Shown in pieces: positions 55,823 through 64,000 of a stretch of 64,000 bases of DNA (position 1 is its first letter; every line of letters starts with the position of its first letter). Under the pieces are notes generated by a model that did no database searches, was not told the DNA's origin, and saw only the letters and a list, made by a program, of their open reading frames with translations. The DNA is from an uncultured bacterium (GTDB taxonomy: Bacteria; Verrucomicrobiota; Kiritimatiellia; RFP12; CAIWXQ01): positions 1 through 64,000 of the forward strand of contig CAIWXQ010000029.1 of assembly GCA_903916675.1 (NCBI GenBank), given 5' to 3'. The position numbers and the translations under genes were made by a program.

Positions 55823-57022
55823 ATGGCAGGCGCGGCATACCGGATTCTGGCGGAGCAACTGGCAACGCGGGGAGTGGATGTGGCCGCCGTGCGGGCCGCG
55901 CTGAACAAGCAGCGCATCGAGACCCCCTCCTGGGGATACGCGGATTCCGGCACGCGCTTCCGCGTTTTCCGTTGGCCGGGGGCGGCACGCACCGTGCGTG
56001 AGAAACTCGACGACGCGGCCGTGGTCCACCGATTCACCGGCATCACCCCGTCGGTCGCCATCCATATCCCGTGGGACCGCCCCGAGGACGGCGACTACGC
56101 TGCACTGCGCCGCTACGCGAAGGCCCGCGGCCTCACCATCGGCGCCGTGAACCCGAACGTCTTCCAGGAGGAGGAATACCGCCTCGGCTCACTTGGCAAC
56201 CCCTCCCGCGCGGTCCGTGCCCAGGCGCTGACCCACATCCTCGCATGCTGCGACATCATGCGCGAGGTACGCAGTCCCGCGCTGAGCCTCTGGTTCGCCG
56301 ATGGCACGAACTACGCCGGTCAGGACGACCTCCGCAGCCGCAAACGCCGCATGCGGGAAGGTCTCCAGGCTGTCTATTGCCGCCTCCCGGCTGGCAGCCG
56401 GATGCTGGTGGAGTACAAGTTCTTTGAGCCGTCCTTCTACAGTACCGACATCCCCGACTGGGGCACTGCCTACGCCCTGTGCCTCGCGCTGGGCCCCCGC
56501 GCCCACGTGCTGGTGGATCTCGGCCATCACGCGCCGGGCACGAACATCGAGCAGATCGTGGCCTTCCTGCTCGACGAGGGACGATTGGGCGGTTTCCACC
56601 TCAACAACCGCAAGTATGCCGACGACGACCTGATGGCCGGGAGCGTCAACCCGTTCGAGCTGTTCCTGATCTACCACGAGCTGGTCGCTGCCGGCGCGGC
56701 TGCACGGCACGTGGCGTACATGATCGACCAGTCGCACAACATCGAGGGGAAGATCGCGCCGATGATCCTCTCGGTGCTCAACTGCCAGGAAGCCTATGCC
56801 AAGGCGCTGCTCGTGCCGCGCCGAAAGCTGGCCGCGGCGCAGGCCGACGGCGACGTGCTTCGTGCGCACGCGCTGCTGGCTGACGCCTTTCGCACCGACG
56901 TGCGGCCGCTGCTGGCGCAGGTCCGCGAAGAGATGGGCGTGCCCGCGGATCCGCTGGACGCCTACCTCCGGAGCGGACATGAGAAGCGGCTGGCGGCGGA
57001 GCGTTCACGCGGCAGGAAGTGA
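55823..57022 (+). CDS. rhaI: L-rhamnose isomerase (RhaI/TIM-barrel type)
   Basis: A 399-residue TIM-barrel sugar isomerase that converts L-rhamnose to L-rhamnulose. Metal residues E197 (VEYKFFEP), D232 (VLVDLGHH), H259 (FHLNNRKY) and D267 (ADDDL) have the same spacing (35, 27, 8) as E219, D254, H281 and D289 of the Pseudomonas stutzeri enzyme. It is not the E. coli RhaA type. Start ATG 55823 has AGGAGGA a few bases upstream. The gene opens an operon with a DeoR regulator and 2-oxoacid dehydrogenase genes. Confidence 0.9.
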   Translation: MAGAAYRILAEQLATRGVDVAAVRAALNKQRIETPSWGYADSGTRFRVFRWPGAARTVREKLDDAAVVHRFTGITPSVAIHIPWDRPEDGDYAALRRYAKARGLTIGAVNPNVFQEEEYRLGSLGNPSRAVRAQALTHILACCDIMREVRSPALSLWFADGTNYAGQDDLRSRKRRMREGLQAVYCRLPAGSRMLVEYKFFEPSFYSTDIPDWGTAYALCLALGPRAHVLVDLGHHAPGTNIEQIVAFLLDEGRLGGFHLNNRKYADDDLMAGSVNPFELFLIYHELVAAGAAARHVAYMIDQSHNIEGKIAPMILSVLNCQEAYAKALLVPRRKLAAAQADGDVLRAHALLADAFRTDVRPLLAQVREEMGVPADPLDAYLRSGHEKRLAAERSRGRK

Positions 57023-57027
57023 TCGGC

Positions 57028-57810
57028 ATGACATCCGATACACGCCACGAAGCCTTTCCCGAGGAGCGCCGGGTCGAGATTCTGCGCCGGATCGAGCACG
57101 CCGGCCGCGTCTCCGTCCGCGAGCTCTCCCATGCGTTCGGCGTTTCCAGCGTGACGATCCGTGCCGACCTGCAGGCACTGGAGGCGCGCCGGCTGCTCAC
57201 GCGCACGCACGGCGGCGCGGTGCCGGTCAGCCCCCTGCCGGAGATTTCGCTCGTGTTGCGCCGCCAGCAGCAGGCCGACGAGAAGAACCGGATCGGCGCG
57301 GCCGCGGCAGCCATGGTTGGTGATGGCGAAACCATTTTTCTCGACGCCAGTTCCACGTCGCTGGCGATGACGGCGCATCTCCGGCAGCGGCAGAACCTCA
57401 CCGTGGTGACGAATGGCCTGGCCGTGGCGCAGAGTTTTCTGGATGCGCCGGGCGTGACGGTCGTCCTGCTTGGCGGCATCCTCCAGCGCGAGACCGCCTC
57501 GATGGTCAGCCTGGAAGGCGCGGCCGGCCTGCCAGCCGCCCGCCTGCAGAAAGGTTTCTTTGGGGCGCACAGCTTTACTGAGGCCGGCGGCCTGGCTGAC
57601 GCCAGCGCCGCTGACGCAGAGGTGAAGCGCCAAATGGTCAAGCGCTGCCGCCGCGCCATTGCCGTGCTGGACGCCACGAAGTGGGAGTGGACCGGCCTCC
57701 CCCGCTACGCCCGCCTGCAGGACATGCAGACCATCATCACCGACCGCCGGGCGCCACGCTCGCTGGTGCGCCAGGTGCGCAGCGCCGGAGTCGAAGTCAT
57801 TCTGGTCTAA
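57028..57810 (+). CDS. DeoR family transcriptional repressor
   Basis: A 260-residue regulator. The N-terminal HTH reads RVSVRELSHAFGVSSVTIRADL, followed by the conserved THGGAV linker. The C-terminal DeoRC effector domain has FLDASSTSLAMTAHL and VVTNGLAVAQ, and a phosphosugar-binding G-rich GGILQRETASM. ATG 57028 has AGGAAG 8 bp upstream; GTG 57019 overlapping the isomerase stop is the alternative. It likely binds the triple repeat at the operon start and responds to a rhamnose-derived phosphate. Confidence 0.92.
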   Translation: MTSDTRHEAFPEERRVEILRRIEHAGRVSVRELSHAFGVSSVTIRADLQALEARRLLTRTHGGAVPVSPLPEISLVLRRQQQADEKNRIGAAAAAMVGDGETIFLDASSTSLAMTAHLRQRQNLTVVTNGLAVAQSFLDAPGVTVVLLGGILQRETASMVSLEGAAGLPAARLQKGFFGAHSFTEAGGLADASAADAEVKRQMVKRCRRAIAVLDATKWEWTGLPRYARLQDMQTIITDRRAPRSLVRQVRSAGVEVILV

Positions 57811-57828
57811 GATCGCAAAGGAAATCGC

Positions 57829-59913
57829 ATGAAACCAGCTGACCGCAAAACCGCATGCAGCCAGACCATGAAGACACAGGGCGTGTCCCGGGATGACCTG
57901 CTGACCTACCTGCGCCAGATGATGGAAATCCGCGCGCTGGAGAACCAGATTGCGACCCTGCTGGGCCAGGCAACCCTGCGCGGCGCCTCGCACCTCTACG
58001 CTGGCGAGGAAGCCGTAGCCGTGGGCGCCGTCGCCGCGCTGCGCGATGACGACTGGATCACCAGCACGCACCGCGGCCATGGCCACGCCCATGCCCATGG
58101 CGATTGCCACGCCAAGACCCCCGCCGCGCGGCAGGAACACTACAACCAGATGATGGCCGAAGTGCTGGGCAAGTCCGGCGGATACTGCAAGGGGAAGGGC
58201 GGCTCCATGCACATCGCCGACGTGGCGCACGGCAACCTGGGCGCCACCGGCATCGTAGGCGGCAACCTGCCGGTCGCGGTGGGTGCCGCGCTCGCGCAGA
58301 AGCAGAAAAACTCCGGCCAAGTCGTGCTCTGCTTCTTCGGAGATGGCGCGTCCAACACAGGCAATTTTCACGAAGCGCTCAACATGGCCAGCATCTGGAA
58401 ACTCCCGGTCGTGTTCGTCGTGGAAAACAACCTCTACGGCATGTCCGTGCCGTGGCGCGAAGTGAGCGCGCTGCCGGACGTCGCCTCGCGTGCCGCAGCC
58501 TATGGATTCCCCGGCATAATAGTGGACGGCATGGACGTACTGGCCGTGCGCGGCGCCGTGGCGGAGGCGGTTGCGCGCGCGCGGCGCGGCGAGGGACCGT
58601 CGCTCGTAGAGGCCAAGACCTACCGCTGGTTCGGCCACTCGCACTCGGACCCGCGCGTCTACCGCACCCGCGAGGAGGAGGCCGCGTGGAAGGCACGCGA
58701 CCCCATTCACCGCACCCGCGACGACCTGATGGCCGCCGGACTGATGACCGAAGAAGCATTCGAGCAGATGAAGCGCGAGGTGGACGCCAAACTGGCCGCG
58801 GCTCTGGCGTTCGCCCAGACCTCGCCCGAGCCGAAGCCAGAGGAGGTTGACACTGACGTCTTCGCGCCAGCCCACACGACGCCGGCCGACTGCGCCGCCG
58901 AAGCCCAACTACGCCAGCGCCTGCGCGCCGAACCGCCCGCCCGCGTCATCACCTATGCCCAGGCCATTCAGGAGGCGCTGCGCGAGGAGATGCTGCGCGA
59001 CGGACGCGTCTTCATTATGGGCGAGGATGTGGGCCTCTATGGCGGGGCCTATGGCGCCACGCGCGACCTGTTCAAGGAATTCGGCCCGTGGCGCGTACTC
59101 GACACCCCGATCTCCGAAGCGGCCATTGGCGGCGCTGCCGTTGGCGCTGCCATGGCCGGCCAGCGCCCGGTGGCGGAAATCATGTATGTGGACTTCACGC
59201 CGCTGGCCATGGACCAGATCGCCAACCAGGGCGCCAAGAACCGTTACATGTTCGGCGGCCGCACCTCCGTGCCGATGGTCGTCCGTACCGAGGGCGGCGC
59301 GGGGCGCGCGATCGCCGCGCACCACTCGCAGAGCCTGGAAGCGCTCTGGACGCACTTCCCCGGCATTTACGTCGTCATGCCCGCCACGCCCTACGACGCC
59401 AAGGGGTTGCTCAAGGCGGCGATCCGCGACGACAACCCGGTGATGTTCATCGAGCACAAGATGCTCTACAAGGAGAAGGGACCGGTGCCGGAAGGAGATT
59501 ATGTCATCCCGCTCGGCGTGGCGGACGTCAAGCGCATTGGCAAGGATGTGACGATCGTGACCTACTCGCGGATGGTACTTTTGGCGCTTGAAGCGGCCAA
59601 CCGCCTGGCCCTAGAAGGCATCGACGTCGAGGTGGTAGACCTGCGCACGCTCAAGCCGCTGGACATCGACACCGTCGTGACTTCCGTGAAGAAAACCGGC
59701 CGCTTCGTCGGCGTAACCGAGGCGTACGAGAACACGAGCTTCATCAACGAGGTCATGGCGCAGGTGAACGAGGCGGCCTTTGACTGGCTCGACGCACCGA
59801 TGGTGCGGGTGGCTGCTGCCAACGTGCCGGTGCCGCGCGCCGAGATCCTCGAGGATATTGCCATCCCGAACGTCGAGCGCATCATGGCAGCCTGCCGGAA
59901 GGCGGTGAAGTGA
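57829..59913 (+). CDS. Fused alpha/beta E1 of a 2-oxoacid (pyruvate/acetoin-type) dehydrogenase
   Basis: A 694-residue ThDP enzyme with E1-alpha (about 20-330) and E1-beta (about 365-690) in one chain. The alpha part has THRGHGHAHAHG, the ThDP motif GDGASNTGNFHEALNM...ENN and GKGGSMHIAD. The beta part has FIMGEDVGLYGGAYG, ISEAAIGGAAVGAAM and YSRMVLL. Fused E1 chains are known in a few lineages. A His/Cys-rich stretch (HRGHGHAHAHGDCH) is longer than usual here. It overlaps E2 by 1 bp. It would decarboxylate pyruvate or a similar oxoacid and load E2. Confidence 0.93.
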   Translation: MKPADRKTACSQTMKTQGVSRDDLLTYLRQMMEIRALENQIATLLGQATLRGASHLYAGEEAVAVGAVAALRDDDWITSTHRGHGHAHAHGDCHAKTPAARQEHYNQMMAEVLGKSGGYCKGKGGSMHIADVAHGNLGATGIVGGNLPVAVGAALAQKQKNSGQVVLCFFGDGASNTGNFHEALNMASIWKLPVVFVVENNLYGMSVPWREVSALPDVASRAAAYGFPGIIVDGMDVLAVRGAVAEAVARARRGEGPSLVEAKTYRWFGHSHSDPRVYRTREEEAAWKARDPIHRTRDDLMAAGLMTEEAFEQMKREVDAKLAAALAFAQTSPEPKPEEVDTDVFAPAHTTPADCAAEAQLRQRLRAEPPARVITYAQAIQEALREEMLRDGRVFIMGEDVGLYGGAYGATRDLFKEFGPWRVLDTPISEAAIGGAAVGAAMAGQRPVAEIMYVDFTPLAMDQIANQGAKNRYMFGGRTSVPMVVRTEGGAGRAIAAHHSQSLEALWTHFPGIYVVMPATPYDAKGLLKAAIRDDNPVMFIEHKMLYKEKGPVPEGDYVIPLGVADVKRIGKDVTIVTYSRMVLLALEAANRLALEGIDVEVVDLRTLKPLDIDTVVTSVKKTGRFVGVTEAYENTSFINEVMAQVNEAAFDWLDAPMVRVAAANVPVPRAEILEDIAIPNVERIMAACRKAVK

Positions 59914-61103
59914 TGGCCACGGAACTCTTCATCCCCAAGCTGGGCCAGACAGTCGAGGAGGTCAAGCTGGTCCACTGGCTGGTCGCAGACGGCGCCAAAG
60001 TCTCCCAGGGGCAGGAGATCCTCGAAGTCGAAACCGACAAGGCCACCTTCCCCATCGAGTCGCCGACTGACGGCCATCTGCACATCGGCCCCTTTCCGGA
60101 AGGCGAAGTGGTCCCTGTCCTTGCCGTCGTGGCCGTCATCGGCGGACCGGACGACTGCTTCGAGGCCCGACGCCCGTCCAACCCTGTTCCAACAACCATG
60201 TCCACTCCGACACCGGCAGCGGCTCGCGCCGCTGTGCCGCCTGTTGCCGCGTCCGTGCAGGAGGGCAGCACGTTTGCCTCGCCGCGCGCCCGGAAACTGG
60301 CGCGTGAAACAGGCGTGGACCTTGCCCAGGTTCGGCCGACCGGCGGCAACGGCACACGCATCGTAGCGCGGGATGTCGAAGCGCTGGCCGGCTCCGCACC
60401 GGTGGCCGGCGTCCGCGTGCGGGAACGTGTGCCGCTGACAGGCGTGCGCGGGCTGATCGCCGACAACATGGCGAGGAGCGTGCACACTACTGCTCGCGTC
60501 ACGTTGCTGATGGAGATTGACGCCACGGCGCTGGTCGAGCTGCGCACACGCCACAAAGATCGTTTGTCCCACGAATGGGGATTTGCGCCCGGCTACAACG
60601 ACATCCTCGTAAAGCTGGTCGCCGAAGGCCTGCGCAAGTTTCCCTACCTCAACGCGCGCCTGGCGGCGGACGCCATCGAATGGCTGGAGCCGGTACACAT
60701 CGGGCTGGCGGTGGACACTGACCGCGGCCTTATGGTCCCGGTGGTCCGCGATGCGGACCAGAAGGGTCTGCGGCAGGTCGGCGCGGAGTTCCGCGAGCGG
60801 ATCGAGCGCGTCAAGGCGGGGCGCGCCCTGCCCGACGAGCTTACTGGCGGCACGTTCACCATTACCAATCTCGGCATGTACGACGTGGACGCGTTCACGC
60901 CGGTGATCCGCCTTCCTGAGGCGGCCATCCTCGGCGTGGGGCGCATCGCGCCCAAGCCGGCTGTGCGCGACGGCGTTATTGTGATCCGCCAGCTCTGGAC
61001 GCTCTGCCTGGTCTTCGACCACCGCCTGGTGGACGGCGCACCGGCCGCGCGCTTCCTGCAATATCTGAAACAACGCATCGAGGGGATCGTCGAACTGCCG
61101 TGA
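59913..61103 (+). CDS. Dihydrolipoamide acyltransferase (E2)
   Basis: A 396-residue E2. A single N-terminal lipoyl domain has the lipoylated K43 (EVETDKATFP). An E1/E3 binding domain (FASPRARKLARETGVDL...GTRIVARDV) follows a Pro/Ala linker. The catalytic domain ends with FDHRLVDGAPAARFL, which holds the catalytic His and Asp. The start ATG 59913 overlaps the E1 stop (TGATG); GTG one codon earlier is possible. E3 (lipoamide dehydrogenase) is not in the window, though it might lie beyond the right edge. Confidence 0.94.
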   Translation: MATELFIPKLGQTVEEVKLVHWLVADGAKVSQGQEILEVETDKATFPIESPTDGHLHIGPFPEGEVVPVLAVVAVIGGPDDCFEARRPSNPVPTTMSTPTPAAARAAVPPVAASVQEGSTFASPRARKLARETGVDLAQVRPTGGNGTRIVARDVEALAGSAPVAGVRVRERVPLTGVRGLIADNMARSVHTTARVTLLMEIDATALVELRTRHKDRLSHEWGFAPGYNDILVKLVAEGLRKFPYLNARLAADAIEWLEPVHIGLAVDTDRGLMVPVVRDADQKGLRQVGAEFRERIERVKAGRALPDELTGGTFTITNLGMYDVDAFTPVIRLPEAAILGVGRIAPKPAVRDGVIVIRQLWTLCLVFDHRLVDGAPAARFLQYLKQRIEGIVELP

Positions 61104-62443
61104 ATGCGAACCGGGGATATGCGCAGGAGACGCGCCTCAACGACTTCGCTCCGCAGGCGCGGGCACAGGCGCTGCGGGAGCTGGTCGCCGAGACGGCGCG
61201 CGCGAAGTCGCCGCGTCCACCCGTCGGCGACGCGGTCAACCTGCACATGCACACGTTTTTCTCGTACAGCGCCGAGGGCCGCTCACCCACAGCGCTAGCC
61301 TGGCTGGCGCGCCAGCAGGGCTTCTGGGCCGCGGGCATCGTGGATTTCGACGTGCTCGACGGCGTGGAGGAGTTTCTGGAAGCCTGTGACACGCTGGGCG
61401 TGCGCGGCACCGCGGGGATCGAGACGCGAGCCTTTCTGCCGGCGTTCGCCGACCGCGAGATCAACTCCCCCGGCGAGCCGGGCGTCTGTTATCACATGGG
61501 GGTCGGGTTCGTTTCCGGCATGACGCCCGACTGCGACGCCGGGATCCTCGCGGGGATGCGCCGCCAAGCAGAGGAGCGCAACCGTGAGATGGTCCGGCGC
61601 CTCAATGCGCACCTCGCGATTGTCGCGGTCGACTACGACGCTGACGTGCTGCCGCTCACGCCCAGCGGCAATGCCACGGAACGCCACATCCTCGCCGCCT
61701 ACCTGCAGGTCATGGCCCGCGCCGTTGACCCGGTCCGCCTCTGGGCGGCGAAGCTGGGACTGCCGGCGGAGCAGGTTGCCGCGCAACTTAACGACGGGCC
61801 GAAGTTTCAGAACCTGGTCCGCACCCGCTGGATGAAGCGCGGCTGCGTGGCCTATCTCCCGCCAGGTCCGCAGACCTTTCCCGGTGTCGAAGAGGTCAAC
61901 CGACTCACTCTGGCCTGCAGGGCGATCCCCTGCGTCGCATGGCTCAACGGCGCCTCTGCCGGCGAGCAAGCGCTGGAGGAACTGCTCGCGCTGCATGTGC
62001 GGCTGGGCGCCGCGGCGCTGAACATCATCCCCGATCGTAACTGGAATATCGCCGACGCGGATACGCGCCGGGCGGCCGTGCAAAACCTGCACCGCGCAGC
62101 AGCGATGGCGTGCGCGCTGGACCTGCCGCTACTTGCGGGGACGGAGATGAACAGTCCAGGCCAGAAGGTCGTCGACGATTTTGACATCCCGGAGCTTGCG
62201 CCGTTGAAACCCGACTTCCGTGACGGCGCGGCCTTCCTGTACGGACACACCGTGTTACAGCGAGCTCGAGCGCTGGGATATTCCAGTGAGTGGGCGCAAT
62301 CGCATTTTCCGGCGCGCCGCGAGCGGAACGCCTTCTACCGGCAGATCGGCGAACGCACACCCCCCGGGCATGATGCCATCCTGCGACTGCGCGCGCTGCC
62401 CGCAAACCCGTCGCCAGACAAGGTACTGTCATGGATAAACTGA
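61100..62443 (+). CDS. PHP-domain protein, putative phosphoesterase
   Basis: A 447-residue protein. Residues about 45-150 start a PHP domain: NLHMHTFFSYSAEGRSP supplies the HxH pair, GIVDFDVLDGVEEF the D/H-type position, and GIETRAFLP the E ligand; YHMGVGF gives a further His. Near the C-terminus LLAGTEMNSPGQK resembles the final metal ligand box. PHP enzymes cleave phosphomonoesters or act as nucleases; here a sugar phosphate is a fair guess by operon context. The start is GTG 61100 overlapping the E2 stop (GTGA); it overlaps the dehydrogenase by 13 bp at its end. Confidence 0.8.
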   Translation: MNANRGYAQETRLNDFAPQARAQALRELVAETARAKSPRPPVGDAVNLHMHTFFSYSAEGRSPTALAWLARQQGFWAAGIVDFDVLDGVEEFLEACDTLGVRGTAGIETRAFLPAFADREINSPGEPGVCYHMGVGFVSGMTPDCDAGILAGMRRQAEERNREMVRRLNAHLAIVAVDYDADVLPLTPSGNATERHILAAYLQVMARAVDPVRLWAAKLGLPAEQVAAQLNDGPKFQNLVRTRWMKRGCVAYLPPGPQTFPGVEEVNRLTLACRAIPCVAWLNGASAGEQALEELLALHVRLGAAALNIIPDRNWNIADADTRRAAVQNLHRAAAMACALDLPLLAGTEMNSPGQKVVDDFDIPELAPLKPDFRDGAAFLYGHTVLQRARALGYSSEWAQSHFPARRERNAFYRQIGERTPPGHDAILRLRALPANPSPDKVLSWIN

Positions 62444-64000
62444 CCTCCTACCGCCAGGCCATTGCCCCCCTGCCCTCCACGCAGAAGCTCTGGCCGCTCT
62501 ACGGCGCGGGGTTCGAAAACCTCGGCCGCAGCGCGAAGCCGGTTGACGCGCCGGTTCCGGCTTGCAGGCCGGACCAGCTGCTCGTGCGCCATGACGCCTG
62601 CGGCCTCTGCTTTTCCGACACCAAGGTGATCGCCCAGGGGGAGAACCACCCGCGCATCCGGCGCAATATGAAGCAGGAGCCCGTGGTGATGGGGCATGAA
62701 ATCTCTCTGACCATTGTCGGCGTGGGCGAGCGACTGCGCGGGAAATATCACGTGGGCGAACGGCATACGATCGAGGCTGACCTCTCCTTCCGCGGCCAGC
62801 CGCTGGCCTACGGCTACATGCTGCAGGGCGGACTCTCGCAGTACACGGTGATCGACGAGCGCGTGCTCAACAGCGACCACGGCAACTGCCTGCTGCCAGC
62901 CAACCCACAGCGGGGCTACGCCGAGATCGCGCTGGCCGAGCCCTGGGCCTGCGTCGTGGCGGCCTACACCCTCTCCTACCGCTCAGGACTGAAACCGGGC
63001 GGCACATGGTGGATTATCGGCGCCGGCGGCGCGAAGCGGTACCAGGTTAGTGCCGGCTTTGATGCGGCCGCACACCCCGCCCGAGTGCTCCTGACAAACG
63101 TACCGGCTGACTTCGCGGCGGAAATCCGCACGCGCGCCAACTTGCTGGGCGTCGCGGTCACGGATGTGCCGGACTTGGCCCGGCTGCCGGTCGAGCAGGT
63201 GGACGACATCGCCATCCTCGGCGCCGATCCGCAGGTAATCGAGGCGGTCAGCCCGCACCTGGCGATGTCCGGCATCCTGGCGATCCTGGCGGACCGGCCG
63301 ATGCCGCGACAGGTGCGCGTGGACATTGGACGCATACACTACCACCGCTGGCTCTATGTCGGATCCACCGGCACGGACATTGCCCGCGCCTATACGGACA
63401 CGCCGGTGCGCGCCATGCTCAAGCCGGGCGGCCGCGCCTGGTTTGTTGGTGCAGGCGGCCCCATGGGACGAATGCACGTGCAACGCGCAATCCAGTTCGC
63501 CGGGCATCCGCGCATCATCGTCTGCACGGACGTCAGCGACGCTCGCCTGTCGGAACTGCAGGACTCTTTTGCCGTGGAGGCGCGGGCCAAGGGGATCCAG
63601 TTGGTCTGCCTGAATCCGACCCAGCCCGCCGCGTTCGCCGCGGGCATGCAGCCGTTCGCGAAGGGGTTCGATGACATCGTCGCGCTGGCGCCCGTTCCGG
63701 CCGTCATCGCCGAGGCAGCGACACACCTCGCGCCGGGCGGCGTCATGAACGTGTTCGCCGGCGTCGTGCGCGGCGTCATGGCCCCCATCAATCTGGACGA
63801 CGCCTGCGGCAAGCAAACGCGAATCATCGGTCACTCCGGCTCTGCGAAGAGCGACCTGGAACTGGTCCTCGCGAAGACCAATGCCGGCGAGCTCTCGCCC
63901 AACCGCGCCGTGGCCGCCGTCGGATCGCTCGACGCCGCTTACGACGGCCTCCGCGCCGTCTGCGAGACACGTTTCCCCGGCAAGGTGGTGATCTACCCGA
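62431..64000 (+). CDS. Zinc-dependent MDR alcohol/polyol dehydrogenase (3' end outside window)
   Basis: At least 523 codons from ATG 62431. The N-terminal GroES-like domain has DACGLCFSDTKVIAQGENHP (zinc Cys) and VVMGHEISLTIVGVG (GHE motif). LAEPWACVVAAYTLSYRSGL and WIIGAGGAKRYQV begin the Rossmann domain. A second, similar Rossmann-like segment (AWFVGAGGPMGRMHVQ) follows near residue 345, making the protein longer than the usual 350 residues. It overlaps the PHP gene by 13 bp, so it is translated as part of the operon. Substrate unknown; a lactaldehyde or ketose step fits the context but is inference. Confidence 0.85.
   Translation, partial: MDKLTSYRQAIAPLPSTQKLWPLYGAGFENLGRSAKPVDAPVPACRPDQLLVRHDACGLCFSDTKVIAQGENHPRIRRNMKQEPVVMGHEISLTIVGVGERLRGKYHVGERHTIEADLSFRGQPLAYGYMLQGGLSQYTVIDERVLNSDHGNCLLPANPQRGYAEIALAEPWACVVAAYTLSYRSGLKPGGTWWIIGAGGAKRYQVSAGFDAAAHPARVLLTNVPADFAAEIRTRANLLGVAVTDVPDLARLPVEQVDDIAILGADPQVIEAVSPHLAMSGILAILADRPMPRQVRVDIGRIHYHRWLYVGSTGTDIARAYTDTPVRAMLKPGGRAWFVGAGGPMGRMHVQRAIQFAGHPRIIVCTDVSDARLSELQDSFAVEARAKGIQLVCLNPTQPAAFAAGMQPFAKGFDDIVALAPVPAVIAEAATHLAPGGVMNVFAGVVRGVMAPINLDDACGKQTRIIGHSGSAKSDLELVLAKTNAGELSPNRAVAAVGSLDAAYDGLRAVCETRFPGKVVIYP

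Overview
The window is about 64 kb of GC-rich bacterial chromosome. Several signs suggest the PVC superphylum, most likely Kiritimatiellota or a relative. These include a lone coaC-type decarboxylase after yicC-gmk, oxygen-defence enzymes typical of anaerobes (FprA, ferritin), GYF_2 coiled-coil proteins, PQQ-propeller and beta-helix secreted proteins, and a serine hydrolase with the C-terminal domain common in Verrucomicrobia-like genomes. This taxonomic guess is inference from gene content, not from a marker search.

Positions 1-3876 look like the right end of an integrated element. It holds an unknown partial gene, a HEPN/MNT toxin-antitoxin pair whose MNT protein carries its own DNA-binding domain and sits beside a GTATGGT operator, a DUF5681-like protein, and a large tyrosine recombinase. 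A 3' piece of tRNA-Pro(CGG), starting in the anticodon loop, marks the chromosome junction.

Positions 3900-34850 are mostly housekeeping. In order: a LarA-like racemase; two GYF_2 coiled-coil proteins; a cytidylate-kinase-like protein and a KamA radical SAM enzyme; a D-aminoacylase; dnaE; ligA with an overlapping MFS gene; a Gfo/Idh/MocA oxidoreductase ending at a strong terminator; SPFH and NfeD membrane proteins; a redox block (DsbD, ferritin, FprA, thioredoxin); coaC-gmk-yicC; nadE; and a sigma54 activator with an ArsC-like N-terminus beside a PQQ-propeller protein.

Positions 34850-48200 are an accessory region. Decayed transposase pieces (ISL3-like and IS91-like) flank a low-GC beta-helix lipoprotein gene. 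Next come sugar-related genes (Gfo/Idh/MocA, a beta-helix protein, a large glycosidase-like protein, a serine hydrolase, a cupin), separated by long direct repeats. Each of the two full repeats contains an in-frame copy of the 3' end of the membrane-protein gene at 47385-48194, including its stop codon. This looks like repeated insertion at the 3' end of that gene, and it is the best candidate here for an undescribed system.

Positions 48300-64000 return to chromosomal genes: a nucleotide-sugar dehydrogenase with a glycosyltransferase, trpA, a membrane-anchored Hsp20, a sensor kinase/sigma54 regulator pair, and a sugar operon. The operon has a consensus promoter and a triple DeoR-type operator, and encodes an L-rhamnose isomerase, a DeoR repressor, a fused E1 and an E2 of a 2-oxoacid dehydrogenase, a PHP protein, and a zinc-type alcohol dehydrogenase cut by the window edge. 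Families of palindromic and CACGAAG-armed interspersed repeats lie between genes throughout.
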